A DNA stretch of 32,470 bases from a virus. Made by a program: the position numbers and the translations under genes. Below, one piece after another: positions 6,427 to 13,694 of the stretch. Where the stretch lies: IMG/VR virus record IMGVR_UViG_3300005833_000004, positions 1 through 32,470 of that record. One strand, given 5' to 3'. Below the pieces are notes generated by a model. It saw only the letters and a program-made list of their open reading frames with translations, had not been told where the DNA came from and made no database searches. How positions within the stretch are numbered: the first letter of the stretch is position 1; every line of letters begins with the position of its first letter.

Positions 6427-6755
6427 TGAGCATACTAGACATGTTGACCCAATCATTCTGGGACGAAAGAGAAGCAAAAGGAATTAAGGAAGCCTATTCA
6501 TCTGGTGGCATCAGCCGCCAAGAGGCAGAAAAAAGGATGGATAGGCTGCAAGATAGGATTTTAGACAGGAGAGATAGACAAAGTGATGACTATGAGCACA
6601 CCGTTACCTTTTCGATTGGAAAGGAAGAGCCTCAGTTGTCTGACTTCGACCTCTCTACAAGAGACGGTCAGGTTGCGGCTTACAATTCAGGCTGTCTTAG
6701 TGGAAGGGAAAGGTTATTGGTAGAACATTTGCTACTAAAAGGAAGGGACAGATGA
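6426..6755 (+). CDS. Hypothetical charged protein (109 aa)
   Basis: 109 residues, ATG overlapping the ATPase stop (TAATG) with GAGGGGGAAAAA as SD. The N-terminal half is a charged helix (SRQEAEKRMDRLQDRILDRR) with coiled-coil character. The C-terminal half has a short beta-like segment (HTVTFSIGKEEPQLSDFDL) and a final helix. It overlaps thyX by 4 bases (ATGA), which indicates tight translational coupling within this operon. Family not recognised. Confidence 0.65.
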   Translation: MSILDMLTQSFWDEREAKGIKEAYSSGGISRQEAEKRMDRLQDRILDRRDRQSDDYEHTVTFSIGKEEPQLSDFDLSTRDGQVAAYNSGCLSGRERLLVEHLLLKGRDR

Positions 6756-7561
6756 TTGACCCATTGCAAGATGGTAAAAGTTTCATTGAATTGATTGACC
6801 ACATGGGTGGCGACCTAGCTGTTGTAAACGACGCCAGAGCTAGCAGAGCTGTGGTGAGCGAGGATCTAACACCAGGAGACATCAAACTAATGTCATTCCT
6901 GCTGCTTAACCTCACGTCACCACAGCACACTAGCCCACTGCGCGGCACAGCATTTAAGTTCAGGGTTAAAGCCCCACTGTATGTCTGTCGTCAATGGTGG
7001 AAACATCACATTGCTTCCAGCCACATTGATGAACAGTCACAGTGGAACGAACGCAGCCTACGCTATAGCAAGGTCAAGGATGGAGGAGACTACTATGTTC
7101 CTAAAGAGTTTAATACACAGTCAACAACCAACAAACAAAGCAGCGCTGGAGCGCTCTCTATTGATTCTCAAGAGTATCTCCGTGGGATTTTTGATAGTAC
7201 TGCTGAGAGTTGCTGGGATGCATATCAGTCACTCATCAAAGCAGGCGTCAGTCGGGAGCAAGCAAGAGGAGTCCTCCCTCCCTGCTTCTACACCACTTTC
7301 ACCTGGACAGTCTCACTACAGGCAGCCTTGAATTTCATCGACCTACGGGAGGGGCACGGGGCACAAAATGAAATCACTGCATATGCAATGGCACTAGAGG
7401 ATTTAATTTCTCCGCTAGTGCCTAATGTTCTTTATATGTGGAAAGCTAGAAAGAAGTTGATTCATGAGCTACTTGATGGGCTAGAGCCAAAATTAAGAGA
7501 TTGGGTAATGATTTCTCTTCACTCTCTCTCTCTCTCTAAACACTCTAGTCCGGGTCAATAG
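6752..7561 (+). CDS. thyX: Flavin-dependent thymidylate synthase ThyX (variant motif)
   Basis: 269 residues. The enzyme makes dTMP from dUMP with FAD, methylene-tetrahydrofolate and NADPH. The family layout is clear: LIDHMGGDLAVVNDARASR at the N-terminus, then SPLRGTAFKFRVKAPLYVCR, then QWWKHHIAS, and after an insertion NERSLRY. The C-terminal part has GVLPPCFYTTFTWTVSLQAA, NFIDLRE and AQNEI. The signature normally reads RHRxxSxNExSxRY. Here RHR is KHH and about 8 residues (between IASS and NERS) are inserted, so flavin or dUMP contacts may differ. The last 13 residues come from a (CT)8 run and lie outside the fold. Phage ThyX supplies dTTP for replication. It is the last gene of the operon, and its end overlaps the minus-strand gene by 17 bases. 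Confidence 0.9.
   Translation: MIDPLQDGKSFIELIDHMGGDLAVVNDARASRAVVSEDLTPGDIKLMSFLLLNLTSPQHTSPLRGTAFKFRVKAPLYVCRQWWKHHIASSHIDEQSQWNERSLRYSKVKDGGDYYVPKEFNTQSTTNKQSSAGALSIDSQEYLRGIFDSTAESCWDAYQSLIKAGVSREQARGVLPPCFYTTFTWTVSLQAALNFIDLREGHGAQNEITAYAMALEDLISPLVPNVLYMWKARKKLIHELLDGLEPKLRDWVMISLHSLSLSKHSSPGQ
7522..7537 (+). repeat. (CT)8 tract in the 3' end of thyX
   Basis: Sixteen bases of alternating CT inside thyX near its stop encode part of the SLHSLSLSLSK tail. Slippage would change only the last residues. Complementary to the GA tract at 2788-2813. Confidence 0.8.
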
Positions 7562-7817
7562 GAGGAATATCGGCAGCAGGGTCTTGAGATTTGATCCACT
7601 GCCGAATTTTTTTAAGTATCCGCACCATTCTCTTGGCAGATACTTTATTTTCTGGGTCGTCTGCTGCTGCTGGGTCAGCGGGGTCAGCTACATTTCCCCG
7701 ACTTATCCAATCTAGATACTCACGGTAGTTCCTATTTTCTTCCTTAACTGGGATAACCGCATTATCAGAAGTGCGAATGATAGTAGTCCCGTCGAGCGTC
7801 AATTTATATAAAGCCAT
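7545..7817 (-). CDS. Small tail-associated protein after the fibre gene (90 aa)
   Basis: 90 residues. It begins ALYKLTLDGTTIIRTSDNAV, then IPVKEENRNYREYLDWISRGN and ADPADPAAADDPEN. This matches in style the short proteins found directly behind fibre genes in many phages ('YKLT....VIRT.DGA.IP.D..N.DYR.YL.WL..GN.P.PAD'), whose role is thought to be tail-fibre related but is not settled. The C-terminal half is a charged helix (SAKRMVRILKKIRQWIKSQ) and a Pro/Asp tail. It is the last gene of the late minus-strand unit. A plus-strand terminator sits inside its 3' part. Confidence 0.75.
   Translation of the reverse strand: MALYKLTLDGTTIIRTSDNAVIPVKEENRNYREYLDWISRGNVADPADPAAADDPENKVSAKRMVRILKKIRQWIKSQDPAADIPPIDPD
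7570..7613 (+). terminator. Intrinsic terminator of the thyX operon, inside the opposing gene
   Basis: TCGGCAG (7570-7576) pairs with CTGCCGA (7599-7605), and seven T follow at 7607-7613. It lies 9 bases past the thyX stop and protects the convergent late unit from read-through. Confidence 0.75.
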
Positions 7818-7819
7818 AT

Positions 7820-9586
7820 TTAATAGTCAGCGTCAGCTGTCCAGTGATAACCAAAAGTAAGTGATGAGGTAGCATCGTCAGTAAACACGTGGAACCCACT
7901 AGTACAAGTCTGGTCAGTTGTGTTAGATGCTTTATTGGAACCAGCCCTATAAGTTTTCCCAGCATTGCCTACATCATCATAAAGAGTAATTGTTGGGGTA
8001 ATCCTCATTGGAAGATTAAATCTTGTAGAAAGCCCAAATCTACCAGTCTGTACAGCACCATATTCGGCGAATGTCATACCATTAAAAGCTGTAGCTCCTG
8101 CAAAAGTAATGGTGTCATAGCTTTTCTGATAATATCTTTGGGACAATTTCAACTCTAACGCTGGTTCCCTAATAGCAGGCGCTGTAGCAAATGCCCCTCG
8201 CTCTAATTGGACTTGAGCTATTTCTATGTCCCCGGTTCCCTGCCAACCAAATGTGCTTCCTAATGTAGCAGAGAAGTTTGACCCAGCTTGGAAGAAAAAT
8301 TCTAGGATTAGTGCAGAAGTTTGGTTTCCACTAGTACCTATAGTTTTTCCAGAGATTGAGTTGACACTAATTGTAGCTGTGAATTTAGTCCATGTGGTAG
8401 ACAAACTAAACGTCTGCCCACCAATGCCAGTCACATTAGCGGATGGTGAACCACCAGTCCCAAAATATTGCCACAAGTACATCCCAAGTGTTTTACTTGT
8501 GATTGTCGAACGTGCCCAGAAACTTAGAGTTACTTGTTCACCTGCAAATAGGTGAACATTCTCCATATGGTTTTTGAGCGAGTGAAAACTGGCAGCACCC
8601 AAAGAAGTACCTTGAGTTGAATTAGTTACTCTCCAAAAGAATGCTGGATCATTTGGTACAGATGTTTGTCCTGGGCTAAAAGCTTGCCTAGTAACAGACG
8701 TGGCAGCAGAAGTTCCTCCACCATTAGAGTTTTGTGCTAACCACTTATCCGCTGTGTAAATAGTAGTCGTTGTGTTGTCCCAGGTAAAGGTAGTGTTCCT
8801 TTGCCAAACGTCAAATCTTCCATTAATTAGGGCGTTTTTGTATCTACCAGTAGCCACTATTTCAGTTGTGTCTGTCCAATCGAGAGCACCCTTCATCTCT
8901 TGGTGGACAAAAGCAGTGGTAGCTATTCTAGTGTTGTTAGTGTTAGCTGCCTGGGTGGTAGCAGTGGGGTTGCCCCCCAGGGCTGGTGAACCAGATAAGG
9001 CATTAGACACCCTAGTCTGTCCCCATGCTGTGGTCGCTATAGAGGTGTCATTATCCGCATCAGGTGGTGTTGGTGCTCTAGCATCCCCTGTAAGAACTGG
9101 CGCATCTATTTTGGCAAATAGCTGTAATGCATCAAAAGTAGCATTTCTAGTAGGTGGCTGGATAATGTCACCATCCCAGCCAGTGGGGTATGCTCCATCA
9201 TTTGGAAGTGCAACAGTAATAGTCGCTCCCGCACCAACTCCATTTAAGTCTGCTTCCTCTCGCCATCTAATAATTCTGTCAATCTCGGAGTTCCAAAGGG
9301 CAGAGCTAAACCTAGAAGCAAAGCTAATAAGTTGAACTATGCTATTCGGAGTTTTACGACGCACCTGGATAGATGTTCCGTTGGCAATAATTGTGCCGCT
9401 GTAAGTTAGCTGGGTGGCTGTAGTTTTAGCCCAATTTGTGCAGGCACTACCTTCACAGTTAAATGTGCCACCCACAAATATCTGGAAATCTTTGACAGTA
9501 AGGTCTGTCAGTAAATTACAGACAGTGACATTTACAGTGAATGGAGTGCTACCTGGGCTGGTTGTGCTGACATTAGCTGTAGTCAT
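7820..9586 (-). CDS. Tail fibre, T7-type N-terminus with carbohydrate-binding-like C-terminus
   Basis: 588 residues. Residues 1-115 resemble the virion-anchoring domain of T7 gp17-type fibres (PFTVNVTVCNLL...VKDFQIFVGG...SIQVRRKTPNSIV...ALWNSEIDRIIRWREEADLN). Two copies of a short repeat follow, each ending IATTAW or IATTAF after a 'A.L.G.P.A.T......N.T' stretch, as in fibre shafts. From about residue 250 a beta-rich domain begins NALINGRFDVWQRNTTF and continues with TADKWLAQN and VTLSFWARST, a carbohydrate-binding-module-like layout common in fibres. It should bind the cyanobacterial surface. Its ATG overlaps the previous stop (ATGA). Confidence 0.85.
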   Translation of the reverse strand: MTTANVSTTSPGSTPFTVNVTVCNLLTDLTVKDFQIFVGGTFNCEGSACTNWAKTTATQLTYSGTIIANGTSIQVRRKTPNSIVQLISFASRFSSALWNSEIDRIIRWREEADLNGVGAGATITVALPNDGAYPTGWDGDIIQPPTRNATFDALQLFAKIDAPVLTGDARAPTPPDADNDTSIATTAWGQTRVSNALSGSPALGGNPTATTQAANTNNTRIATTAFVHQEMKGALDWTDTTEIVATGRYKNALINGRFDVWQRNTTFTWDNTTTTIYTADKWLAQNSNGGGTSAATSVTRQAFSPGQTSVPNDPAFFWRVTNSTQGTSLGAASFHSLKNHMENVHLFAGEQVTLSFWARSTITSKTLGMYLWQYFGTGGSPSANVTGIGGQTFSLSTTWTKFTATISVNSISGKTIGTSGNQTSALILEFFFQAGSNFSATLGSTFGWQGTGDIEIAQVQLERGAFATAPAIREPALELKLSQRYYQKSYDTITFAGATAFNGMTFAEYGAVQTGRFGLSTRFNLPMRITPTITLYDDVGNAGKTYRAGSNKASNTTDQTCTSGFHVFTDDATSSLTFGYHWTADADY

Positions 9587-9867
9587 CGACAGCCCCTACC
9601 AGTTAGTCTGCGTGCGCTGTGTGTTGCGTCTGCATTAAATAAGGCTTTCTGTTGTTGCAAGTATTTTCTACGGACACCATAGCTAGTATTTTCCTGGTAG
9701 TCATCTTCTGTCGTAGGTGACACATCTCCTGTGTAAGCAACAGTCTGAGGAGTGCCATTTTGGTTAGCAGCTACTTGTCCCTGACCTGTAGTTTTGACTG
9801 ATTGTAGATTAGCTGCAAATAGGTTTGCAATTGCTAATAGTCTTTGTGTAGGTGTACCACTACTCAT
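9583..9867 (-). CDS. Small virion-cluster protein (94 aa)
   Basis: 94 residues from ATG 9867, SD GGAG nine bases upstream; an earlier in-frame codon at 9882 is less likely. It begins MSSGTPTQRLLAIANLFAAN, has a Gln/Thr/Gly-rich middle (TTGQGQVAANQNGTPQTVAY) and a basic end (HSARRLTGRGCR). It overlaps the ejection-protein stop by 8 bases and the fibre start by 4. The position, between the last ejection protein and the fibre, suggests a head-tail or fibre-attachment part. Family not recognised. Confidence 0.7.
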   Translation of the reverse strand: MSSGTPTQRLLAIANLFAANLQSVKTTGQGQVAANQNGTPQTVAYTGDVSPTTEDDYQENTSYGVRRKYLQQQKALFNADATHSARRLTGRGCR

Positions 9868-12800
9868 TACTTTGCACTCCAAATTTAACTCTTAATTCAT
9901 TGTACCTTTTGTCATCTTTAGCTAGCTCTGACACGTAGTCTAGAGCCATCTTATCTGCATCACCTTGTGCTAGTGGTGGAAGACTATTTGCGCCCAAAGA
10001 TTCCAACTTATTCCAGACATCCTTCTTGGGTACATTGTGCTGCTTCATCCATAGCTCAAGCCTTAGTGTAGCTATGCGTAATTTAAATTCTATTTCTCTA
10101 GTTTCCTTGACCTGCTTATACAAATTATCTAGCTCATCTCTGTCGGTAACTTTGCCATTGTAAAGTTGATTGCTTACTCGTCTAATTTCCTTCTTAAGCT
10201 CATTGGCTGTGCCCTCCATTTGGGCATAACTTGTTTGAGTTTGCCTGGCAGTTTCAATGACAGTAAGTGGGATGCCCAATGTCCTTATTGCAAGTGCAGC
10301 CGCTGTCTGCGCCTCTGGTAAATATTTCTCCATGCTTGGCTCAATACGCTGTTTCCCAAAAACAGAATTCTTTGGTGCAACCAGTGGCTTAAATGGGTTA
10401 CGTGGGTCTGTTACCTCTGGTGTACCAAACATGTCGAATGGATTAGTTCTGTTGATTAAATCAAGAGGTGGGTATGCCCCCAGTAGTGCCTTAGCTACAG
10501 GGTTGAGCCTAACCCCAAAGAAAGTAGGATTTCCCTGAATAAACTTCGGTTCCAACTTTGCTCCAGTACGCACGTCAATCCCTGTCCACCATTCGACAGC
10601 CCACCTGGTTAGCGGAGGGGCATTTTTAAAGAACTCAGCAGACCAGTCTTTAAAGTCATATCTATCTTGAATAAAGCGAGTTTGCTCCTCTGTGGAGCCA
10701 GTATAGATGCCTGTGGCTGCCAATGTGCGCTTAGATAACTTGTCAAAGAAGGAAGTTGTGTCGCTCACTGGGTCAAAACTATTGGTCATAATAGCGACAT
10801 AATTTTTGCTCTCTGGGTCTTTCCAAAGAACCAATGGGGAGGCATCCTGTTTCCACTGTGCTATGCCTGCCTCTGGTAGTTCATCTTTTTCATCCCCCGC
10901 TCCACTATTTATAAACTGCCTAATTCTCCAGTAGTTAATAAAAGCTGTTGGGTTGTTCCAAGCATGTCGCACAATACTAGGGGGAATTTTCATCATTGTT
11001 GATGCGAAGGGCATCACATAGCGCCCTGCAAAGGCTGGCACACGTCCTACGTCATCCCACATGTAGAAGTAGTTATCGACGTGCCTCATCTCATCTGCAA
11101 AGTCACCTAGAGCCTCACCTTTGGTTGCAGTTGCAAACTGCCCAAGACGATTCCCTATGCTGGTGTCTGCCCTGGATGATATTGTTGCCCACTTCATGGC
11201 ACTCTCATTGAATTGAGACAACCAAGCAAACCTTGAAAAGACAACATCCTGAGAACTTCTAGCCTGCTCCAAAAGATAGCTAATTCCCTCTAACCAGTTG
11301 TCAGTCTGCTTAGCGGGGCGTATAAAGCCGTGCACCTGTGAGTAATTGAGTAAATATTTCATCCCCCTGACCGGGTTTCCAAAGCCCTTCATGTCCCCTG
11401 CTTTGAGGAAACTTGATTGTGGGACATAATTATTGCCAACGTGTAGAAATACTTCCTCGAATAGACGTTTCTTAGTTACCAGCCTATCCCCCATCTTGTA
11501 CACAGCTTTGGTGTCATCTAATATAGATGTCCCATGCTTCATAACTTTGGTAACATCACTAAAGCCCTCCCACGCCCTAAGGAGGTTCCCACCAGAAGCT
11601 GCAAGAGAGACAGTATTAGTCCACAAATTTCTCAGCACATATCCAGTGCTGATTAGTGATGACTGAACGAATAGCCCACCAAGGTTTCTAAATAGGTTGG
11701 CAACAGTACCCATCTTTTCTGGGGACTTAGTGAGGTCTACGATTGCCGACCATGTGCCCCACACTTCTGGCTGAATTAGCAAATCCCCGCCTTGATATCC
11801 ACTGTGATACTTCCTTATCTCATCAGGGGTTAGACGGCTCCACTGCTCATACATTTTGGGGTTCTGAGCAATCATGTCTGGGGTCGCACTCCACCCATGC
11901 GCTATACCCTCCTCAGTTAGTGTCTTCATCATCAAGCTTTCGCCAGCAGCTTTGCCTAATAATTCCTTGTATTGACTATAAAGTTGTTCTGGGTTGGTGT
12001 TTAGGATTTCTTCCATTTGCTTAAAGGGAAGATTACCATATTGCTGTTTGACATAATCAACCATTTCCTCAGAAAACATGGGGACTTTGGAGAGCAGTCC
12101 CGTGTCCACCAAGTTATCGAGCATCGGTTTCGATACGTTTTCATGTAAATGCTTCACAAAAGTATTATCGACAATCATCTGCCGTAGCTCTTCCGGCTTT
12201 ACTCCCACCAATGTAGACACTAGAAATTCATCCTCTGGGATGTAGTGGAAAGTGTCCCTAGACTTGCTGAAAGCATACTGCAAGCTCAGTGGATTTGGGT
12301 TCCTAATGTACTCCTCATATAGGGTAGCTGCCTCATCTTTGACAAACCCTTTAATATGCTTGCTGCCAGCTGGGGTGAACATCCGTGGCATGTACCCTAT
12401 GCCATCGACATAACCAACATCCAGTCCCATACTCTGAGCCAACATTCGTACACTGTCAAACTTAGCTGTTATTCTGTGGGCTGATGCTAAAATTTCTTCG
12501 ATTTCTTGAGATTGAAAACCCTTTCCTGCAAGTTCCTGCACGAAATTATTGTATCTAGCATCCAAGAAGGCATGCCCTGCTGCATGAATGTTTCTGGCAA
12601 CTTTTTGTTGTGGAATCTCCCCGACTTCGATTGCCTTGAGCAAGAGGTTGTTAGCTTCGCTCCCCTGGATTCCATACTTTTTAGCAATATTGTTAAAGGT
12701 AGTATGTAAAGCTCCAATACCTTCATTTCTTTTGTAGTCAACCAGGAGGTCAATGATATTTGTACCATAGCGTCGAAGCTCAAGTAGTCTGTCCCTGACT

Positions 12801-13147
12801 TGTCCTATGTTAGATAATTTTCCTGTGTTGAGTTTTGAGTATGCTACCCCAATCCAATTAGCTAAAAATGCCTCTACCCTATAGCGATTGGCTGGGTTGA
12901 GGTCATTAATTTTCCCAAACCTTTGGTTGACCACACTGTCCATAAAGGCTCGGTTGCTGGCTTTATTGGCAGTCTCAGCAGCAATGACATCCTTATATTT
13001 AACACTTGCTGCTTCCTGTAGTTTGGCTATACGTTGTGCTCTTTTTAGTGCATCATCTCTCTCTGATGGAGCGAACTTTTTCTTGTTCTTTTCAACCAGC
13101 CCATAAGCATTATTTAGATTCTCTTCATTGCAACTAATAATGCCCAT
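9860..13147 (-). CDS. Large ejection (internal virion) protein, T7 gp16-like in position
   Basis: About 1095 residues from ATG 13147; the frame is open to ATG 13225 (1121 residues). Mostly helical. Visible stretches include GYVDGIGYMPRMFTPAGSKH, WGTWSAIVDLTKSPEKMGTV and ISTGYVLRNLWTNTVSLAAS, the last being membrane-like. A coiled coil (ANELKKEIRRVSNQLYNGK...) lies near the C-terminus. Size, helical content and place just before the fibre fit the DNA-ejection protein that forms the envelope-crossing channel in T7-like phages. The longer start would add a signal-like sequence with a lipobox-like IISC, whose start codon overlaps the start of the divergent plus-strand gene. Neither start has a good SD. 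No enzymatic motif is seen; the transglycosylase is in another protein here. Confidence 0.75.
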   Translation of the reverse strand: MGIISCNEENLNNAYGLVEKNKKKFAPSERDDALKRAQRIAKLQEAASVKYKDVIAAETANKASNRAFMDSVVNQRFGKINDLNPANRYRVEAFLANWIGVAYSKLNTGKLSNIGQVRDRLLELRRYGTNIIDLLVDYKRNEGIGALHTTFNNIAKKYGIQGSEANNLLLKAIEVGEIPQQKVARNIHAAGHAFLDARYNNFVQELAGKGFQSQEIEEILASAHRITAKFDSVRMLAQSMGLDVGYVDGIGYMPRMFTPAGSKHIKGFVKDEAATLYEEYIRNPNPLSLQYAFSKSRDTFHYIPEDEFLVSTLVGVKPEELRQMIVDNTFVKHLHENVSKPMLDNLVDTGLLSKVPMFSEEMVDYVKQQYGNLPFKQMEEILNTNPEQLYSQYKELLGKAAGESLMMKTLTEEGIAHGWSATPDMIAQNPKMYEQWSRLTPDEIRKYHSGYQGGDLLIQPEVWGTWSAIVDLTKSPEKMGTVANLFRNLGGLFVQSSLISTGYVLRNLWTNTVSLAASGGNLLRAWEGFSDVTKVMKHGTSILDDTKAVYKMGDRLVTKKRLFEEVFLHVGNNYVPQSSFLKAGDMKGFGNPVRGMKYLLNYSQVHGFIRPAKQTDNWLEGISYLLEQARSSQDVVFSRFAWLSQFNESAMKWATISSRADTSIGNRLGQFATATKGEALGDFADEMRHVDNYFYMWDDVGRVPAFAGRYVMPFASTMMKIPPSIVRHAWNNPTAFINYWRIRQFINSGAGDEKDELPEAGIAQWKQDASPLVLWKDPESKNYVAIMTNSFDPVSDTTSFFDKLSKRTLAATGIYTGSTEEQTRFIQDRYDFKDWSAEFFKNAPPLTRWAVEWWTGIDVRTGAKLEPKFIQGNPTFFGVRLNPVAKALLGAYPPLDLINRTNPFDMFGTPEVTDPRNPFKPLVAPKNSVFGKQRIEPSMEKYLPEAQTAAALAIRTLGIPLTVIETARQTQTSYAQMEGTANELKKEIRRVSNQLYNGKVTDRDELDNLYKQVKETREIEFKLRIATLRLELWMKQHNVPKKDVWNKLESLGANSLPPLAQGDADKMALDYVSELAKDDKRYNELRVKFGVQSNE

Positions 13148-13159
13148 ATAAAATATAGA

Positions 13160-13172
13160 TATAGTAACTATA
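13160..13172. promoter_or_regulatory. Palindrome TATAGTAACTATA in divergent start region
   Basis: A perfect 13-bp palindrome in AT-rich DNA between the minus-strand ejection gene (ATG 13147) and the plus-strand gene (ATG 13182 or 13224). Each arm contains TATAGT, which resembles a -10 box on both strands, so divergent promoters or an operator are plausible. Confidence 0.5.
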
Positions 13173-13181
13173 CTTACAATT

Positions 13182-13604
13182 ATGACTGACAAAAGCTTTC
13201 TAGTTAAGAGTGACGAGTACTTCATGATTACGCAGAATGAAGACTCTGCAAGCCTAAATCCCCTACTTGTCTTATTTCCTAAGACACAATTTTACGCAGA
13301 CAGTACTACCCCACTGGGCATTAGCGGGGTTTTTAATGGCACAGCCAGAGATAGCATAGCCAGATATTACAAATTCAGGGCAATGGCAGTATCTGACCAA
13401 GCAAGTACCGCTGGTGGCTTTGTAATTCAAGAATCTCAGAATGGCTCTACGAACTGGAGAACTGTGGCTAGCACTACCCTTGCAATTGGTGTCCCTTCTG
13501 CTCTAGAAGCTTCTATTACCCTAAGATATGCAAGAGTTCAATTAACCAATGGTGCAACTGGTCAAGGAACATTAGAAATTGGGTCAAGTTTGAGTGTCTT
13601 ATAG
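13182..13604 (+). CDS. Beta-rich protein, possible virion decoration/receptor-binding (140 aa)
   Basis: 140 residues from ATG 13182, or 126 from ATG 13224; neither has a strong SD. After a polar start, the pattern FVIQESQNGSTNWRTVAST, SITLRYARVQLTNGATGQGT and LEIGSSLSVL is that of a jelly-roll or immunoglobulin-like beta sandwich, as found in phage fibre and decoration proteins ('F.IQ.S.DG.NW..V.....RY.RV..TNG'). It is the only plus-strand gene between 7.6 kb and the right end, has its own terminator at 13627-13667, and faces the ejection gene head-to-head. Independent control suggests a lysogenic-conversion or surface role, or an accessory virion part; this is inference. Confidence 0.65.
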   Translation: MTDKSFLVKSDEYFMITQNEDSASLNPLLVLFPKTQFYADSTTPLGISGVFNGTARDSIARYYKFRAMAVSDQASTAGGFVIQESQNGSTNWRTVASTTLAIGVPSALEASITLRYARVQLTNGATGQGTLEIGSSLSVL

Positions 13605-13626
13605 TTATTTGTAAGTAACCAATAAA

Positions 13627-13667
13627 AAACCCCTTCTAGGATGACCAGGAGGGGGTTTATTTTTTTA
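13627..13667. terminator. Bidirectional intrinsic terminator
   Basis: AAACCCC (13627-13633) pairs with GGGGTTT (13652-13658), extended by a few wobble pairs. T-rich DNA lies to the right on the plus strand (13661-13666). On the minus strand the A-run at 13624-13629 reads as T. It serves both the plus-strand gene ending at 13604 and the minus-strand PP-loop gene ending at 13695. Confidence 0.85.
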
Positions 13668-13694
13668 TCTGCTTATGATTGTACCTTTAGCAAA

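Noticed and set aside
8772-9335. 187-codon plus-strand frame inside the tail-fibre gene
   Set aside because: It is antisense to the fibre gene, which has clear family features; the frame has no SD and reads as a shadow.
12487-12783. 98-codon minus-strand frame in the gp16-like gene
   Set aside because: Same strand but another frame within a long coding region; no SD or recognisable features.
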